From assembly GCA_937920555.1 (NCBI GenBank), contig CAKZTM010000029.1:1-41247 (forward strand): a stretch of 41,247 nucleotides of DNA, in the 5' to 3' direction. A model generated the notes under the pieces. The model saw only the letters and a list, made by a program, of their open reading frames with translations. It was not told the origin of the DNA and made no database searches. Each line of letters starts with the position of its first letter. Within the stretch, counting starts at the first letter, position 1. This document shows positions 18,602 to 27,681 of the stretch, one piece after another. Made by a program: the position numbers and the translations under genes. The stretch comes from an uncultured Paracoccaceae bacterium. GTDB lineage: Bacteria; Pseudomonadota; Alphaproteobacteria; Rhodobacterales; Rhodobacteraceae.

Positions 18602-19618
18602 TTAACGGAATGGTGGGGAGTAGATCAAACCACCTTGTGTCCACTGCGCGTTCAATCCGCGCGCAAGACCAATTGGAGTGGCTTCACCAATGGTTTTCTC
18701 AAACACTTCGCCGTAGTTACCTTCGGCTCCGATGGCTTTCATAGCCCAGTCAGCGTCAAGTCCAAGCATCGCACCAAGGTCACCCTCTGTGCCGAGCAGG
18801 CGATTGATCTCTGGGTTGTTCGTGCCTTTCTGCATCTCAGCGAGATTTGCAGATGTCACACCAAGCTCTTCTGCGGTCACAAGCGCATTGAGCGTCCAGC
18901 GAACAATGTCAGACCACTGGTCGTCGCCGTGACGAACAAGCGGGCCGAGTGGCTCTTTGGAAATGATCTCTGGCAAGAGAACATGCTCATCAGCATTCTC
19001 AAATGAAGCACGTGTCGCGGCCAAACCGGACGCATCTGTCGTGTAAACGTCGCAGGCACCTGACAGGTACTGCTGCTGAGCTTCCGCGTTTGTCTCAATC
19101 GGCACCGGCTCATAAGAGATGTTGTTGGACCGGAAGAAATCCGCAAGGTTCAGCTCAGTTGTTGTACCTGTTTGGATACACACAGTCGCGCCGTCCAGAT
19201 CTTTTGCAGATGCAACGCCCAGCTCTTTGGGAACCATGAAGCCTTGGCCGTCATAGTAGTTCACGCCGATGAAGGAGAACTTCAGGTCCACATCGCGTGA
19301 GAATGTCCAGGTTGTGTTCCGTGCAAGAAGATCAACTTCGCCCGATGCCAAAGCTGTGAAGCGGGTCTTGCCTGTCGTGGGGACAAACTGAACCTTCTCG
19401 GGGTCACCAAGAACAGCGGCTGCAACGGAGCGGCAAAATGAAACGTCAAAACCTTCCCAACGTCCACTCGCATCTGGTGCTGCAAAACCAACAAGGCCAG
19501 TTGATACGCCGCACTTCAACTCTCCGTTCGCGCGGACATCATCCAACGTCGCGCCCGTCGCCATTCCCGCCACAAACACTGCGGCTGACATTGTACTCAA
19601 AAATGGAGTTGCTTTCAT
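18602..19618 (-). CDS. aapJ: General amino-acid ABC transporter substrate-binding protein
   Basis: This 338-residue periplasmic binding protein captures a broad range of L-amino acids for the Aap importer. A signal peptide (MKATPFLSTMSAAVFVAGMA, cleavage near residue 20-23) is followed by the solute-binding fold, with GVSTGLVGFAAPDASGRWEG and FDVSFCRSVAAAVLGD, both typical of AapJ. GAAGAGG about 6 nt before the ATG supports the start. It is the first gene of aapJQMP. A candidate operator lies at 19674-19693. Confidence 0.96.
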   Translation of the reverse strand: MKATPFLSTMSAAVFVAGMATGATLDDVRANGELKCGVSTGLVGFAAPDASGRWEGFDVSFCRSVAAAVLGDPEKVQFVPTTGKTRFTALASGEVDLLARNTTWTFSRDVDLKFSFIGVNYYDGQGFMVPKELGVASAKDLDGATVCIQTGTTTELNLADFFRSNNISYEPVPIETNAEAQQQYLSGACDVYTTDASGLAATRASFENADEHVLLPEIISKEPLGPLVRHGDDQWSDIVRWTLNALVTAEELGVTSANLAEMQKGTNNPEINRLLGTEGDLGAMLGLDADWAMKAIGAEGNYGEVFEKTIGEATPIGLARGLNAQWTQGGLIYSPPFR

Positions 19619-20114
19619 GGTTTCCTCTTCCCGATGGTCTGGTGGCCAGATCGCAGCTGACCAACCCCCTGTGTTAACTGATATGTCTGTTAATCAGCGG
19701 TCGCCCGCATGGGAAAGAGACTGCACGCTTCACCCCTTCCACGTCAAGGATGAATGGCCGATGAACGTGACGTAACCTGATGGTTTAGAAACTAATAAAT
19801 CCGTTTCGCTATCGGCATATTACCGACCCGAAGTTGTTTAAAGTAAAGCGAGTTAGCACTGCCGCAACACCTCGACAACTCACCGCTGCGGCAACTATCA
19901 GGCAGCTTACCAACCCGACCAAGACCACCATTCGTGGCGCGTCAGCCCCGCGGGTTTATTCACATCACACCGAGGCATCCGTGCCTGTTACTATACAAAA
20001 AACACCTAACACCAAGGGAAATCTCGCGCAGAAAACCCACCATGCAAATGCAAAAATTCATTTTGATTCAAATATATAAATGGCACTCATAAACTAACAG
20101 ATGAAGTTTTGGGC
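19619..20114. other. Intergenic leader region of aapJ
   Basis: These 496 nt upstream of aapJ hold no supported gene. A plus-strand open frame at 19834-20079 is low-complexity, has no ribosome site and resembles no family. A 20-nt imperfect palindrome lies near the aapJ end. I found no clear sigma70 pair and no sigma54 (GG-N10-GC) element that I could defend. Confidence 0.5.
19674..19693. promoter_or_regulatory. Candidate operator upstream of aapJ
   Basis: TTAACTGATATGTCTGTTAA is an imperfect 20-bp palindrome (TTAACwGAyATrTCwGTTAA, 16 of 20 positions symmetric), 56 nt upstream of the aapJ ATG. Its position and dyad symmetry fit a dimeric regulator of amino-acid uptake, but the regulator is unknown. 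Confidence 0.4.
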
Positions 20115-20852
20115 TTATCCCGTATTTGAGGCCGATCCCTCAGATTTGTGCAAAAGACGGATCATTTGAGCGGCCGTTTTGAAATCTCGCGCCTTTGTGT
20201 CACGCAAAATCTTCGCTTCTTCATCATCGCCCCATTGTTCCATTTGCCAAATTTCATCGACGATAGATGCCGCCCATCCGGTATTTGCGTCAATGTGACC
20301 CTCTACAACTGCCCTGCTGATCACAATTGACCCTGACCCCATAATCAGGTCATGGCACGCCATAAGCTGGAAATGATCCATCTGCGAAAGCCATTTGTGA
20401 AACGCTGAAAGCGTGGCCGGGGGCTGCTCAACCGGCAAAATGCCGGCCGTTTGCACGAAAAATAGGCCGTGGCTGTCCCGCGCCCAGTCCAAAAGTGGGT
20501 CCCAAACCTCTGATTGGCGCCGTTTCAATCCTTCCGGCGAATCAGCCCGGTAGCACAGCAAATCCGTTTCGGCATATTCAGCCAGTGTTTCCACAACCAA
20601 ACCAGCCTTTTGCACCATGTTATCGATGGCCGCATTGCAAAGCTTGGTGAATGGCAGCAGTGTCGGGTCAATCTTCTCTTCGAGCGCGTCCCATTCCTGC
20701 GCCACAGCCTGCGCCAAACCTCTTGTCGGAACGACCAAATCAGCCTTTGCCGGTGTTTTCAGCGCTTTGCCGTCTAACTCAACGGAATATCCTTCCGCAG
20801 TCTTCGTGGCCTGTGTTGCAGTCCAGAACCTCTTTGGCAATTCCACACCCAT
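20115..20852 (-). CDS. ATP12-family F1-ATPase assembly chaperone
   Basis: This 245-residue protein belongs to the ATP12 family, which in mitochondria binds the free F1 alpha subunit before assembly. It shows the N-terminal RFWTATQATKTAEGYSVELDG and LKTPAKADLVVP segments, then LPFTKLCNAAID and a helical C-terminal domain containing YAETDLLCYRAD and the DPLLDW motif. The ATG at 20852 overlaps the stop of the upstream phosphatase gene (TGATG). Bacterial members are largely alphaproteobacterial. The structural atp genes are not in the window. Confidence 0.92.
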   Translation of the reverse strand: MGVELPKRFWTATQATKTAEGYSVELDGKALKTPAKADLVVPTRGLAQAVAQEWDALEEKIDPTLLPFTKLCNAAIDNMVQKAGLVVETLAEYAETDLLCYRADSPEGLKRRQSEVWDPLLDWARDSHGLFFVQTAGILPVEQPPATLSAFHKWLSQMDHFQLMACHDLIMGSGSIVISRAVVEGHIDANTGWAASIVDEIWQMEQWGDDEEAKILRDTKARDFKTAAQMIRLLHKSEGSASNTG

Positions 20853-21532
20853 CAAACAGCCCCTAAAAGATCATCAATTGCCCCATCCAACTGGTCAAAA
20901 CGGTCGATCACCACGTCGGCTGCAGCTTTTAGGCGCGCCAAAGGATGATACCCCCACGCTACACCAACCGTCGCAAAACCGGCCGCCTTTCCCATCTCCA
21001 TATCAAAGCTGGTATCCCCGATCATCACCGCCCGTCCCGGCCCAATTCCAGTCTCAACACATGCAGCCTCCAACATGGACGGATGGGGCTTGGACGGATG
21101 CAAATCCGCCGTTTGAAACGTCGCAAAAATCCCGTGAAGCGCATGCGCATCAATAACCACATCCAGGCCCCGACGCGCCTTGCCCGTGGCCGTTCCCAGC
21201 ACATTATGTGGCGCTGTATTTAGCCGCAAAAGACAGTCCCGTGCGCCGTCATAAAGCGGGACCGAGGCCTCCCCGCTGCCCGCCGCGCGGTGTTTCACAA
21301 ACGTCGACCGGTAGGCCTCGACCAAGGCAGCTACAGTGGGCTCGTCAATCTGTGGACTGATCCCGCGCATGGCCTCGGGCAACGACAACCCCACAATGGA
21401 TAAGGTCTCAGCCTCGGTGGGAGCAGGTAAACCCACCTCTTCGTAGGCTTGCGCCATAGCACGAATAATCACCGCCTGACTGTCAATCAAGGTGCCGTCC
21501 ACATCAAATACAATCAGCCTTGGTTCACTCAC
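20852..21532 (-). CDS. HAD-family hydrolase, phosphoglycolate-phosphatase-like
   Basis: This 226-residue HAD subfamily IA enzyme has motif I FDVDGTLID (nucleophile D10, acid D12), motif II around GTATGK, a lysine in HPSKPHP and motif III MIGDTSFDMEMG. A helical cap (about 17-85) gives specificity. Phosphoglycolate phosphatase is the closest style, but the substrate is not proven. It begins with GTG overlapping the rluC stop (GTGA), and its own stop overlaps the ATP12 start, so the three genes are translationally coupled. Confidence 0.88.
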   Translation of the reverse strand: MSEPRLIVFDVDGTLIDSQAVIIRAMAQAYEEVGLPAPTEAETLSIVGLSLPEAMRGISPQIDEPTVAALVEAYRSTFVKHRAAGSGEASVPLYDGARDCLLRLNTAPHNVLGTATGKARRGLDVVIDAHALHGIFATFQTADLHPSKPHPSMLEAACVETGIGPGRAVMIGDTSFDMEMGKAAGFATVGVAWGYHPLARLKAAADVVIDRFDQLDGAIDDLLGAV

Positions 21533-22572
21533 GGATCTTCCTCAAATGGATCACCGCTATGATCCTGCGGCTCCCATCCCAGCGTGTCCCAGGTCCGTGT
21601 CATGTGGTCAGGCAATTGCGCCGTCAGATTGATCTGAGCACCACTGAACGGATGCCGGAACATCAAGGACCGCGCATGCAAATGTAGCTTCTTGCTCATC
21701 TCTCCGCCCAGTTGAGCGCCCCAGCCATCGCCATCATTGGTTGTGGAATTTCCACCGTATTTCCCATCACCGATCACAGGATGACCAATCTCCGCCATAT
21801 GGGCACGCAATTGATGGGTCCGCCCGGTGATAGGCACCAGTGCCACCCAAGTGACCCGCTTGCCCGCCGCCTCCAAGACAATGAAATCCGAGGTCGCACG
21901 TTTAGCCCCCTCATGACTTGCCACCTCGTCTGGGTGGATACAAATCATCTTCTCCGCCCCGTAGCCGCCGGCTTTGATCAACCCAAACCGAATGGTCCCG
22001 ATGCGTGGCTGCGGACACCCCGCCACCGCCGCCCAATAAATCTTGCGGGTCCGCCGGTCCTGAAACGCCTTCGACAGGCCCGTCGCAGCCTTGCCGTGGC
22101 GGGCCAGAACCAAAATGCCCGACGTATCCCGGTCCAGACGGTGCACCAGCTTGGGCTTATCCTCCCGCTCAAACATCAAGGCTTCTGACAACATATCCAC
22201 ATGCACAGTTGTGCCCGTGCCCCCCTGCGAAGCCAGACCGGGCGGCTTGTTGATCGCGATAATGTCGTCGTCTTTATAGATGACACAGGACCGGATCATC
22301 TCCGCATCCACCTCAGTGACCCGCGACACCCGCATAGGCCGCTCTGGCCGCGCCCGCTCCTCGCCTGCGGCAATGGGAGGAACACGTAGGGTCTGTCCTT
22401 CGGACAAACGTGTGGAGGCCTTTACCCGCCCACCGTCCAGCCGCAGCTCGCCCTTGCGGCACATCTTCTCAATGCGACCCTGATTGAGTTGCGGAAAACT
22501 GCGCTTGAGCCAACGGTCAAGCCTTTGGCCTTCCGCATCATCCGTCAATGTCAGCTTCTGAACACCACTCAC
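21529..22572 (-). CDS. rluC: 23S rRNA pseudouridine synthase, RluC/RluD type
   Basis: This 347-residue enzyme has an N-terminal S4 RNA-binding domain (about 14-70) and the RluA-family catalytic core. The motif HRLDRDTSG carries catalytic D147, and GRTHQLRAHM and GDGKYGG follow as expected. It converts uridines of 23S rRNA to pseudouridine, most likely at the RluC positions by overall style, though RluD cannot be excluded by eye. The GTG start overlaps the crcB stop (GTGA). Confidence 0.93.
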   Translation of the reverse strand: MSGVQKLTLTDDAEGQRLDRWLKRSFPQLNQGRIEKMCRKGELRLDGGRVKASTRLSEGQTLRVPPIAAGEERARPERPMRVSRVTEVDAEMIRSCVIYKDDDIIAINKPPGLASQGGTGTTVHVDMLSEALMFEREDKPKLVHRLDRDTSGILVLARHGKAATGLSKAFQDRRTRKIYWAAVAGCPQPRIGTIRFGLIKAGGYGAEKMICIHPDEVASHEGAKRATSDFIVLEAAGKRVTWVALVPITGRTHQLRAHMAEIGHPVIGDGKYGGNSTTNDGDGWGAQLGGEMSKKLHLHARSLMFRHPFSGAQINLTAQLPDHMTRTWDTLGWEPQDHSGDPFEEDP

Positions 22573-22952
22573 GACAACACCATCCGCGCAACCGTGACGC
22601 CGACCGCCAGCCCGACCAGCGACAACACCACCGACACGATTGCATAGGCCATCATCGCCCCCAGTCGTCCATTTTCCAGCAACAGATAGCCGTCCAACGA
22701 GAACGCAGAAAAGGTCGTGAAACCACCCAGAAAACCAGTCATCACAAATGGCACCCAGCGCGAAGGCTCACCGCCGCCGACCCGGTCCAAAAGCAGTGCA
22801 ACCGCGGCCCCCATCAAAACCGACCCCACAATATTCACAATCATCGTACCAAAGGGGAAGCCCGCTCCAAGCAGCCGGGTCGCCGAAGAAACCGTGACAT
22901 ATCGCGCCACGCTGCCAAGCGCGCCACCAAGTGCTATCATCAATAAATTCAT
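22569..22952 (-). CDS. crcB: Fluoride channel CrcB/Fluc
   Basis: This 127-residue protein with four membrane helices exports fluoride as a dual-topology dimer. Family markers are GGALGSVARY near the N-terminus, FPFGTMIVNIVGSVLMG in helix 2 and the pore segment GFLGGFTTFSAFS. I start at the ATG at 22952 (MNLLMIALGG), with GGAG upstream, because the frame from 22994 adds residues alien to the family. No fluoride riboswitch is evident in the 38 nt between it and rarA. It is the first gene of the overlapping crcB-rluC-HAD-ATP12 block. Confidence 0.95.
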   Translation of the reverse strand: MNLLMIALGGALGSVARYVTVSSATRLLGAGFPFGTMIVNIVGSVLMGAAVALLLDRVGGGEPSRWVPFVMTGFLGGFTTFSAFSLDGYLLLENGRLGAMMAYAIVSVVLSLVGLAVGVTVARMVLS

Positions 22953-22990
22953 GTCCGCTTCTCCCACAGGCCGCAGCCCAATTCCAGCGC

Positions 22991-24301
22991 TCAACCGCTC
23001 TCGTCTTGCCGCTGAGACCGCAGTTTTGCAAAAAACTCAATCCGCTTTTTCAGCTCACGTTCGTTTCCGCGCTCCACGGGGGCATAATAAGTGCCGCGCT
23101 TCATTTCATCAGGGAAATAATTTTGCCCCGAAAATCCGTCTTCCGCATCATGATCATACGCATAACCCGCCCCGAAACCTTCGTCCTTCATGAAGGACGT
23201 GGCCGCGTTCAAAATATGTTTGGGCGGTGGCTCCGAGCCATACTCCCGCGCGGCCGACATGGCCCCCTTGAAGGCCACATAAGACGCATTCGATTTCGGT
23301 GCCAGTGCCAAGTATAAAACCGCCTGCCCTAGCGCCAATTCCCCCTCGGGTGAGCCCAGCCGCTCATAGGTTTCCCATGACCCCAGACACATGGCTTGGG
23401 CTTGCGGATCAGCCAAGCCTATATCCTCCACCGCCATTCGGGTGATGCGTCGCATCAAATAACGCGGGTCTTCACCAGAGGTCAGCATCCGGGCCAGCCA
23501 ATAAAGTGCCGCATCAGGATCGGAGCCGCGTACAGACTTGTGCAAAGCAGAAATCAGGTTGTAATGCTCGTCACCGGACTTGTCGTATTTCGCCGCCCGT
23601 CGCGCCAACCGCTGCCCCAGCTCCGCTGCATCAAACGGCCCATCGGTCCAGCCCGCCACTTGTTCAACCAGGTTCAACAAAGCGCGCCCGTCCCCGTCCG
23701 CCATCTCAGTCAGCGCCATGCGCGCGCTCTCATCAAGCGCCAAAGCCGCGCCCAGCTCACGTTCCGCCCGCGCAAGTAAATCTTCCAACTCCCCCGCATC
23801 AAGCCGCTTTAGCGTTAACACTTGCGCCCGGCTCATCAGAGCCGCGTTCAGCTCAAACGACGGGTTCTCAGTCGTGGCACCAACCAACAAGATCGTGCCA
23901 TCTTCCATGTGGGGCAAAAATCCATCCTGTTGCGCCTTATTGAACCGGTGGATCTCATCGACAAACAACAAAGTCCCCCGACCATTGGTCCGTCTCAGCT
24001 TTGCTGCTTCAAAAACCTTGCGAAGATCAGGCATGCCGGTGAAAATGGCGCTGATCTGTACGAACGCCATGTCGACCTCATCGGCCAAAAGTCTCGCAAT
24101 GGTCGTCTTCCCGACACCGGGCGGCCCCCAAAAAATGAGCGAGGACATGGTGCCCCCCTCAATCATCCGCGTAAGCGTACCTTGTGGCCCCACAACATGG
24201 GCCTGCCCGATAACCTCGGATAATTTGGACGGGCGCAACCGATCCGCAAGCGGTCGTGGCCCCTCTGTGCTTCCAGAAGATGTGCTAAAAAGATCAGACA
24301 T
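22991..24301 (-). CDS. rarA: Replication-associated recombination protein A (MgsA/RarA)
   Basis: This 436-residue AAA+ ATPase acts at stalled replication forks. It has Walker A GPPGVGKT (59-66), Walker B LLFVDEIHRFN (from 111), sensor 1 GATTENPSFE and the C-terminal tetramerisation region with SALHKSVRGSDPDAALYWLARML. I chose the ATG at 24301 (MSDLFS). A start at 24328 would lie within the T-run of the rplQ terminator. It follows the ribosomal operon's end, so its expression needs readthrough or a promoter I did not find. Confidence 0.95.
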   Translation of the reverse strand: MSDLFSTSSGSTEGPRPLADRLRPSKLSEVIGQAHVVGPQGTLTRMIEGGTMSSLIFWGPPGVGKTTIARLLADEVDMAFVQISAIFTGMPDLRKVFEAAKLRRTNGRGTLLFVDEIHRFNKAQQDGFLPHMEDGTILLVGATTENPSFELNAALMSRAQVLTLKRLDAGELEDLLARAERELGAALALDESARMALTEMADGDGRALLNLVEQVAGWTDGPFDAAELGQRLARRAAKYDKSGDEHYNLISALHKSVRGSDPDAALYWLARMLTSGEDPRYLMRRITRMAVEDIGLADPQAQAMCLGSWETYERLGSPEGELALGQAVLYLALAPKSNASYVAFKGAMSAAREYGSEPPPKHILNAATSFMKDEGFGAGYAYDHDAEDGFSGQNYFPDEMKRGTYYAPVERGNERELKKRIEFFAKLRSQRQDESG

Positions 24302-24326
24302 GTCTTTTGCTACGCCTGAAGTGAGC

Positions 24327-24353
24327 AAAAGAAAAGCCGCCCCGAAGGACGGC
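24327..24353 (-). terminator. Intrinsic terminator after rplQ
   Basis: On the minus strand GCCGTCC-TTCG-GGGCGGC forms a 7-bp stem (one G-U pair) with the very stable UUCG tetraloop, followed by TTTTCTTTT. It lies 26 nt after the rplQ stop and is the clearest intrinsic terminator in the window. It marks the end of the ribosomal protein super-operon. Confidence 0.92.
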
Positions 24354-24378
24354 CCACCAATTGTTCAGATGTGGCCGC

Positions 24379-24798
24379 TTACTCTTCAGCGGCGTCCTCT
24401 GCGGCAACCCGCGCCTTGTCAGCAGCACCTTTGGCCGCAGGGTCGCGATCGACCAGCTCGATGATCGCCATAGGTGCCATGTCACCATAGCGGAACCCGG
24501 CTTTGAGAACGCGCGTGTAACCGCCCTGACGCTCCTTGTAGCGCGGTCCGAGAATGTCGAACAACTTCGCCACATACTGCTCTTCTTTGAGCTGGCTAGA
24601 GGCCTGACGACGCGCATGCAAATCGCCGCGCTTTCCAAGCGTGATCAACTTATCCATGATCCGCTTCAGCTCTTTGGCCTTCGGAACAGTCGTTTTGATC
24701 TGCTCATGCTCAATGAGCGAGCCCGACATATTGGCAAATAGCGCTTTGCGGTGCTCGTGTGTCCGGTTGAGTTTCCGGTATCCGTTTCCGTGACGCAT
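24379..24798 (-). CDS. rplQ: 50S ribosomal protein L17
   Basis: The 139-residue protein begins [20 protein letters not shown], the conserved L17 start, and carries the 116-residue core followed by an acidic and alanine-rich tail ([12 protein letters not shown]). AAAAGGAG lies about 7 nt upstream. It is the last gene of the alpha operon, and an inverted repeat separates it from rpoA. Confidence 0.98.
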   Translation of the reverse strand: MRHGNGYRKLNRTHEHRKALFANMSGSLIEHEQIKTTVPKAKELKRIMDKLITLGKRGDLHARRQASSQLKEEQYVAKLFDILGPRYKERQGGYTRVLKAGFRYGDMAPMAIIELVDRDPAAKGAADKARVAAEDAAEE

Positions 24799-24897
24799 TG
24801 TGTCACTCCTTTTAAATTCACGTTTCGTTTTGTTAGCGTAAGTCGCTGTTTTCGCTCAACGACCACTTTTTATTGGGGCTTTGATGCCCAGTCGTCA

Positions 24898-24917
24898 GGT
24901 GGGCGCTTGCGCCCACC
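24898..24917 (-). repeat. GC-rich palindrome between rpoA and rplQ
   Basis: GGTGGGCGCTTGCGCCCACC is symmetric except for its two central bases, giving 9 bp on DNA or an 8-bp stem with a 4-nt loop on RNA. It starts 9 nt after the rpoA stop. No T run follows on the minus strand, so partial attenuation or protection of the rpoA message is more likely than full termination. Confidence 0.65.
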
Positions 24918-24925
24918 CCAATCAC

Positions 24926-25942
24926 TTAGAAATGATCTTCGTATTTCTTGGCCAGATCTTCGATATTGTCCGGCGGCCAATCCACGATATCCATACCCAG
25001 ATGCAGACCCATGGTCGACAAAAGCTCTTTGATCTCGTTCAAGGACTTCCGGCCAAAGTTTGGCGTCCGCAGCATCTCTGCTTCGGTCTTCTGGATCAAA
25101 TCGCCGATGTAGACGATATTGTCGTTCTTCAGGCAGTTTGCAGATCGCACTGACAACTCCAACTCGTCCACTTTCTTGAGCAGAAGCGGGTTGAACTCCA
25201 GATCGTCCTCTTCTTCCTGACGACCTGCCTGCTCTGGCTCGTCGAAATTCACGAAGACAGACAACTGATCCTGCAAAATCCGTGCCGCATAAGCAATTGC
25301 GTCCTCAGGCGTCAAAGACCCATCGGTCTCCACATTCAAGGTCAACTTATCATAGTCCAGAACCTGCCCCTCACGGGTTGGCTCAACCTTGTAGGACACT
25401 TTCTTGACCGGCGAAAACAACGCATCCACCGGGATCAAGCCAATTGGCGCATCCTCAGGACGGTTCTTGTCTGCCGCCACATAACCCGCACCTTGATCAA
25501 CGGTCAGCTCCATAAAGAGCGACGCGCCATCGTCCAAATGGCAAATTACGTGATCGCGGTTAAGAACCTCAACGCCTGCGCTCTCAGAGATGTCGCCAGC
25601 GGTCACAACGCCCGGCCCCTTGGCCGATACATTAAGACGCTTTGGACCCTCTACATCCATTTTTAACGCTACACCTTTAAGGTTCAGCACAATGTCGGTT
25701 ACGTCTTCACGCACGCCGGCCACGGAAGAAAACTCGTGAAGTACATTGTCGATCTGAACGCTAACAATTGCGGCACCCTGCAAGGATGACAACAAAACAC
25801 GGCGCAACGCATTTCCAAGCGTTAGGCCAAAACCACGTGCAAGTGGCTCAGCAGTGGCTGTGGCCATGCGCATTGCGTCTGCACCAGGTTTAATAACGAG
25901 ACCGTTTGGTCGGATTAAATCCTGCCAATTTTTCTGGATCAT
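24926..25942 (-). CDS. rpoA: DNA-directed RNA polymerase subunit alpha
   Basis: This 338-residue protein has the alpha N-terminal dimerisation domain (about 1-235, with [21 protein letters not shown]) and the C-terminal domain contacting UP elements and activators (about 255-320, with [16 protein letters not shown] and [15 protein letters not shown]). The ATG at 25942 has GGAGGCGAC directly upstream. A frame from 26017 adds 25 unrelated residues. Its place in the rpsM-rpsK-rpoA-rplQ operon is classical. Confidence 0.98.
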   Translation of the reverse strand: MIQKNWQDLIRPNGLVIKPGADAMRMATATAEPLARGFGLTLGNALRRVLLSSLQGAAIVSVQIDNVLHEFSSVAGVREDVTDIVLNLKGVALKMDVEGPKRLNVSAKGPGVVTAGDISESAGVEVLNRDHVICHLDDGASLFMELTVDQGAGYVAADKNRPEDAPIGLIPVDALFSPVKKVSYKVEPTREGQVLDYDKLTLNVETDGSLTPEDAIAYAARILQDQLSVFVNFDEPEQAGRQEEEDDLEFNPLLLKKVDELELSVRSANCLKNDNIVYIGDLIQKTEAEMLRTPNFGRKSLNEIKELLSTMGLHLGMDIVDWPPDNIEDLAKKYEDHF

Positions 25943-26044
25943 GTCGCCTCCATTCATTCTGCCGTGTGGATCCGAGTTACAGCAGTTCCCCGAGGTAAAT
26001 CGTTCAGACGCCAGCACATGAAGCGCCGCCGTCTTTGCTTTAAT

Positions 26045-26434
26045 TTATACGCGCCGACGCTTTGGTGGGCGGCAGCCGTTATGCGCAATAGGTGTCACGT
26101 CGCGGATTGAAGTGATCACAAAACCCGCAGCGCTCAATGCGCGAAGTGCGCTCTCGCGGCCAGAACCGGGCCCCTGAACTTCAACTTCCAATGTGCGAAC
26201 ACCGTGCTCCTGAGCCTTCTTACCCGCATCTTCAGCCGCCATCTGAGCTGCGTAAGGGGTCGACTTGCGCGATCCCTTAAAGCCCATGGTGCCCGCAGAG
26301 GACCACGCAATCGCGTTGCCTTGAGCGTCCGAGATCAGAACCTTGGTGTTGTTGAATGAGGAGTTCACATGTGCAACTCCAGCCGAAATATTCTTACGAA
26401 CTTTTTTCTTCGCGCGAACTTTATCTCTAGCCAT
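26045..26434 (-). CDS. rpsK: 30S ribosomal protein S11
   Basis: This 129-residue S11 carries the core [18 protein letters not shown], then [14 protein letters not shown] and the end [11 protein letters not shown], which is highly conserved at the mRNA exit platform near 16S rRNA. A GGGAG site precedes the ATG. It lies 12 nt after rpsM and about 100 nt before rpoA. Confidence 0.98.
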   Translation of the reverse strand: MARDKVRAKKKVRKNISAGVAHVNSSFNNTKVLISDAQGNAIAWSSAGTMGFKGSRKSTPYAAQMAAEDAGKKAQEHGVRTLEVEVQGPGSGRESALRALSAAGFVITSIRDVTPIAHNGCRPPKRRRV

Positions 26435-26446
26435 TGCGTCGCTCCC

Positions 26447-26815
26447 TTATTTCTTCTTGCCAGCGATGGCTTTTGCAGGGCCCTTACGGGTGCGGGCGTT
26501 GGTATGTGTCCGCTGACCGCGAACAGGCAAACCACGACGATGACGCAGACCGCGGTAGCAGCCCAAGTCCATCAGCCGTTTGATGTTCATGGAGGTCTCG
26601 CGACGCAAGTCACCCTCTACGGCGAAGTTGGCGTCGATGTGCTCACGAACCGACAGAACCTCTGCGTCGCTAAGCTCATTGACCCGGCGGCTAAGATCGA
26701 TACCGACAGCGTCGCAAATTGATTTAGCGCCTGCATTTCCGATACCGTGGATATAAGTCAAAGCGATCACAAGTCGCTTATGTGTGGGGATGTTGACCCC
26801 TGCAATACGTGCCAA
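26447..26815 (-). CDS. rpsM: 30S ribosomal protein S13 (TTG start)
   Basis: This 122-residue protein contacts the head of the small subunit and the P-site tRNA through its tail. The conserved N-terminus [13 protein letters not shown] begins right after a TTG at 26813-26815, preceded by GGAGG with a 6-nt gap. No ATG or GTG lies at this point, so TTG is the start. Upstream in-frame codons to 26908 encode residues alien to S13. It is the first gene of the alpha operon and follows the promoter at 26950-26977. Confidence 0.95.
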   Translation of the reverse strand: MARIAGVNIPTHKRLVIALTYIHGIGNAGAKSICDAVGIDLSRRVNELSDAEVLSVREHIDANFAVEGDLRRETSMNIKRLMDLGCYRGLRHRRGLPVRGQRTHTNARTRKGPAKAIAGKKK

Positions 26816-26949
26816 AATAGGCCTCCGTTTGGTTGCGGTTCCGTAACTCCGGAACCTTTTTTCACAACGAAAGCCCACCGATTTTCCGTAACCAGCGGGC
26901 CTTGCCAAACCGACTCATCCGAGCCCGTTTCTCTCAATAGAAGACGCGG

Positions 26950-26977
26950 GTTATACTCCGATTCCAACTGGCGTCAA
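26950..26977 (-). promoter_or_regulatory. Promoter of the rpsM-rplQ operon
   Basis: On the minus strand TTGACG (26972-26977) and TATAAC (26950-26955) are 16 nt apart, with another TTGACA at 26983-26988. The predicted start near 26943 gives a leader of about 128 nt before the TTG start of rpsM. A leader of that size could bind S4 or another repressor, but I see no structure I would defend. Confidence 0.7.
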
Positions 26978-27036
26978 CCATCTGTCAAGACTTTTTCAAT
27001 CATTTGGAAAAATGACCCAAAAATCGGTTGTCCCGC

Positions 27037-27681
27037 CTAAACCAATGCCTGCGCCAGTCGCGCCTTCACATCGGCAATCTCGCCCAGACCATCAATCGAT
27101 TTCAGCTGGTTCTTCGCGTAGTAATACCCAATCAGAGGCGACGTGTCCTTGTAATACGCCATCAGCCGGGTCTTCAGGCTGTCCTCGTTATCATCGGGCC
27201 GACGCTTGAAATCCGACGAACCGCAATTATCGCATTTTGCCGGGTCAGACGGCATCTTAAACTCGTCGTGATATCCCTCGCCACATCCACCACATGTGAA
27301 CCGGCCAGCGATGCGCTTGACGAGTATCTCATCGTCAACCCGCATCTCAACCACACAGTCCAGCGATTGACCAACCTTATCCAACAAAGCGCCCAATGCA
27401 TCAGCCTGCGCCAATGTCCGTGGGAAGCCATCAAAGATGAAACCGCCTGCCGAATTGGTTGTTGTCAATTGCTCTTCGATCAGACCGATTACGATCTCAT
27501 CGGTAACCAACTCGCCGCGATCCATAACGCCGGCTACGGTTTTGCCCAACTCAGTGCCGGATGTGCGCGCCGCGCGTAGCATGTCACCAGTGGACAACTG
27601 CACCATTTGACGCTCATCGACCAGCATTTTGGCCTGCGTGCCTTTACCGGCGCCCGGTGGTCCCAAAAGGATTATGTTCAT
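27037..27681 (-). CDS. adk: Adenylate kinase, zinc-type LID
   Basis: The 214-residue enzyme interconverts ATP, ADP and AMP. The P-loop GPPGAGKGT (7-15), FDGFPRT (83-89) and the AMP-site STGDMLR are intact. The LID domain carries four cysteines, C130, C133, C150 and C153, the zinc-binding variant. Its ATG overlaps the secY stop (ATGA), the usual secY-adk coupling. The long gap to rpsM with its own promoter suggests the operon can end here, although no intrinsic terminator is evident. Confidence 0.97.
   Translation of the reverse strand: MNIILLGPPGAGKGTQAKMLVDERQMVQLSTGDMLRAARTSGTELGKTVAGVMDRGELVTDEIVIGLIEEQLTTTNSAGGFIFDGFPRTLAQADALGALLDKVGQSLDCVVEMRVDDEILVKRIAGRFTCGGCGEGYHDEFKMPSDPAKCDNCGSSDFKRRPDDNEDSLKTRLMAYYKDTSPLIGYYYAKNQLKSIDGLGEIADVKARLAQALV

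Noticed and set aside
19834..20079. 81-codon plus-strand frame upstream of aapJ
   Set aside because: It is Thr-rich without motif, ribosome site or neighbour logic.
22953..22994. Longer crcB start and a possible fluoride riboswitch
   Set aside because: The N-terminal extension is alien to CrcB, and the 38-nt gap to rarA is too short for the known fluoride aptamer plus expression platform.
23580..24464. 294-codon plus-strand frame
   Set aside because: It is antisense to rarA and the rplQ end, of serine-rich low complexity, and it crosses the rplQ terminator.
26816..26908. Upstream extension of rpsM (31 extra residues)
   Set aside because: S13 begins at ARIAGVN. The extension is not part of the family, and a GGAGG-TTG start lies at the right place.
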